Below are positions 62,209-64,000 of a DNA stretch of 64,000 nucleotides, in pieces (the first letter of the stretch is position 1; every line of letters starts with the position of its first letter). The notes beneath the pieces are model-generated. The model was not told where the DNA came from. It worked only from the letters and a program-made list of their open reading frames with translations, and searched no databases. The translations under genes and the position numbers were made by a program. The DNA is from an uncultured Flavobacteriaceae bacterium (GTDB taxonomy: Bacteria > Bacteroidota > Bacteroidia > Flavobacteriales > Flavobacteriaceae): positions 1 to 64,000 of the forward strand of contig CANKZG010000003.1 of NCBI GenBank assembly GCA_947488435.1, in the 5' to 3' direction.

Positions 62209-63894
62209 TCAATCACAAAACTCACATTGATATATTAAAACCGCACTATCTTCATAACCAATATGAACAGCTTTTGCTTCAAATGTTCGAATCTTTGGTA
62301 AGGGTTCAGTATACAACTGCCATTTCTGATCACCAGGTGTTCTCCATACAATAGACGCTTCATGAAAATCAGAAGTTAAAGCCACTCCTTTATCTGTTTC
62401 GGTAAGGCTTAAACCCTGAACCTTTGGTATTCCATTAACAAACCAATTCTCCATAAGATCCTTTTCCGGATACTTTCCCAAATCCTTAGATTCCTTAATC
62501 CAATTGTACAATACTTCTTGTAATTTTTGTAGTGTATCTTTCAGTATTGTGTTTTGCGCCAAATTATTTAGCTCGTAAGGATCTTCCTGTAAATCATACA
62601 GTTCTTCTTCCGGTTTAGGTGCAATAAACCAATTTGAAGAAATACTGTCCAGTTCTCCATTTTTATAGAGCATATCCAATCTTTGCATCATAGGCATTTG
62701 AGTTCTATAGGCAATTGGAAGCGCATTAGAAATAACAGGGTTAAAATTTTTAATATACTTGTAACGTTGAGAACGTACTGCTCTTATACGATCAACCTGA
62801 CCATCAAAGCGATCTGAACTTGTAAATATATATCGGTTTTCTTTTTTAGCTTTAAAAGCTCCTTCCAAAGCAATCCCTTGCATATGTGGAGGTGGTAAAA
62901 TACCTGCCATAGATAATACTGTCGGAGCTAAATCTACAAAACTCATAAAACGCTCATCTACTGCACCACCATTTCTGTTTTTTTGAAATTTCACCAACAT
63001 AGGCACCTTTGTCCCTGTTTCATACAATGCCCTCTTATGACGAGGAAATGGTCCACCATGATCTCCATAAAAAAAGATGATGCTATTATCGTAAAGCCCA
63101 TCTTCTTTAAGTTGTTTTAGTATAATTCCTAATTGATCGTCTAAACGTTTTAAATTGCTGTAGTTAACAGCTAAATCCTTTCGAATTATTGGATCATCCG
63201 GAAAATATGGGGGAATAGGAACACTATCTGGAGAAACAAATAGCGCTTCATTTCCTTGTTTCCATATTCCTGATTCATGACAAATACCAAAGTTAAATAC
63301 GCTAAAAAAAGGTGTCTTTTTATCATTATTTCGCCAATGGGCTTCAGCACTACTTTCATCCCAAGCTGCCAGTGTGCTTCTAAAATTATAATCCTCCTTG
63401 CTATTATTAGTGCAATAATATCCCGCTTTGCGAAGATATTCTGTAAACATTTTAGTCCCATTTGGAACTAAAGGTGAATAACTCGGTATTCCCAATTCAG
63501 GCTGGTTAGCCTTTGCATATGCATTGTAGGTTCTCATATTATGAGTACCTAAGGTTGTTGGGTACATTCCCGTAATAATACTACTTCGCGCGGGAGCACA
63601 AACAGGAACAGTTGCGTATGCATTTAAAAAAGTAACCCCATCTTTAGCCAAGGATTCTAAATTTGGCAAAACTATTGTACTATCGCCATACATGGCGAAA
63701 AATTGAGCGGATTGGTCTTCTGCAACCAGCCATATAATATTCGGTAGTAAACTATTATGGTTTAATTTTTCACTATTTTCCTTACATGAAACAACAAACA
63801 AGAAGCATAGGAAAGTTGCTATACGATAAAATCCGATTGAATCATATTTTAGGCTGAAATTCACCACTTTTCTTTTAAAAGCAAGGAAGACCAC
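62209..63894 (-). CDS. Secreted lipoprotein sulfatase (type I, formylglycine)
   Basis: 561-residue alkaline-phosphatase-fold sulfatase. The export signal ends in VVSC (about residue 37), a lipobox. The metal/active-site start is IIWLVAEDQSAQFFAMYG. The Cys converted to formylglycine is in VPVCAPARSSIITG (CxPxR, about residue 98). IFFYGDHGGPFPRHKRALYETG (DH metal ligands) and VPMLVKF follow. It resembles N-sulfoglucosamine or aryl-type sulfatases, so it may desulfate a polysaccharide. No maturase is in view. The start GTG at 63892-63894 is uncertain; GTG codons nine and ten positions later are alternatives and no in-frame ATG precedes the signal. Confidence 0.87.
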   Translation of the reverse strand: MVFLAFKRKVVNFSLKYDSIGFYRIATFLCFLFVVSCKENSEKLNHNSLLPNIIWLVAEDQSAQFFAMYGDSTIVLPNLESLAKDGVTFLNAYATVPVCAPARSSIITGMYPTTLGTHNMRTYNAYAKANQPELGIPSYSPLVPNGTKMFTEYLRKAGYYCTNNSKEDYNFRSTLAAWDESSAEAHWRNNDKKTPFFSVFNFGICHESGIWKQGNEALFVSPDSVPIPPYFPDDPIIRKDLAVNYSNLKRLDDQLGIILKQLKEDGLYDNSIIFFYGDHGGPFPRHKRALYETGTKVPMLVKFQKNRNGGAVDERFMSFVDLAPTVLSMAGILPPPHMQGIALEGAFKAKKENRYIFTSSDRFDGQVDRIRAVRSQRYKYIKNFNPVISNALPIAYRTQMPMMQRLDMLYKNGELDSISSNWFIAPKPEEELYDLQEDPYELNNLAQNTILKDTLQKLQEVLYNWIKESKDLGKYPEKDLMENWFVNGIPKVQGLSLTETDKGVALTSDFHEASIVWRTPGDQKWQLYTEPLPKIRTFEAKAVHIGYEDSAVLIYQCEFCD

Positions 63895-64000
63895 ATTGTA
63901 AATGACACTTTTTTATATCAAATTATCCACAATACGAAAGTTCATTCTTTATATGCTAAAGAATATTATATAAATTAAGTCAATAGATTCCCTGCATCAT
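63895..64000. other. Right-edge gap, no gene seen
   Basis: 106 AT-rich bases upstream of the sulfatase gene. No exact TAnnTTTG element was found on the minus strand. Confidence 0.5.

Overview
The window is a stretch of chromosome from a member of the Flavobacteriaceae (Bacteroidota), probably marine. Several things point there. The DNA is AT-rich with almost no Shine-Dalgarno sequences, and many genes are preceded by the Bacteroidota -7 promoter element TAnnTTTG. The gene content is typical of the family: Bacteroidota-type Wza and Wzc, bacillithiol synthase BshA, a TamB/TsaD divergent pair, a divergent LptD/amidase pair, a DUF2061 protein beside the cys genes, and secreted sulfatase and GH1 enzymes. 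No tRNA, rRNA, IS element, prophage or CRISPR array was seen.

Region 1 (about 0.9-31 kb) is a nearly complete locus for an exported polysaccharide. Export and chain-length proteins (Wzc-like kinase, Wza-like lipoprotein) and a membrane 4,6-dehydratase run leftward. A rightward block makes UDP-glucuronate and UDP-galacturonate (ugd plus epimerase) and GDP-fucose (gmd, fcl). It also carries a flippase, a Wzy-type polymerase, glycosyltransferases, an O-acetyltransferase and a sulfotransferase. Facing it is a leftward operon cysQ-DUF2061-cysC-cysD-cysN-sulfotransferase, which makes and recycles the sulfate donor PAPS but has no sulfite-producing reductase. Farther right are a secreted beta-helix protein with a DNRLRE/CBM96-like domain, a WecA-like initiating transferase and another GT2. 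The simplest reading is a sulfated, uronate- and fucose-containing capsule or exopolysaccharide made by a Wzx/Wzy route. This is the best candidate for an undescribed system here.

Region 2 (31-46 kb) is mostly envelope housekeeping: an OmpA protein, a small lipoprotein with bshA, a GH3-serine hydrolase fusion, an Fe-S electron-transfer pair, an MCE (MlaD-like) protein and a cell-wall amidase. These run leftward. LptD and RidA run rightward from a divergent promoter.

Region 3 (45-64 kb) holds a BadF-type kinase and a pfkA-gap glycolytic pair with a 14-bp LacI-like palindrome upstream and a strong terminator downstream. It continues with the very large TamB protein divergent from tsaD, then TfoX-like, RsmE, DUF1223, DUF4159, AI-2E-family and THUMP-like methyltransferase genes. 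It ends with a VanX-like dipeptidase, a GH1 glycosidase, an exported cyanophycinase-like protein and a lipoprotein sulfatase.

The main regulatory observation is a helically phased array of TCGATGAA-type motifs upstream of the beta-helix gene. A matching pair lies upstream of the truncated secreted dehydrogenase at the left edge. The main gene-structure oddity is TamB, whose conserved N-terminus is present but has no ATG, GTG or TTG start.
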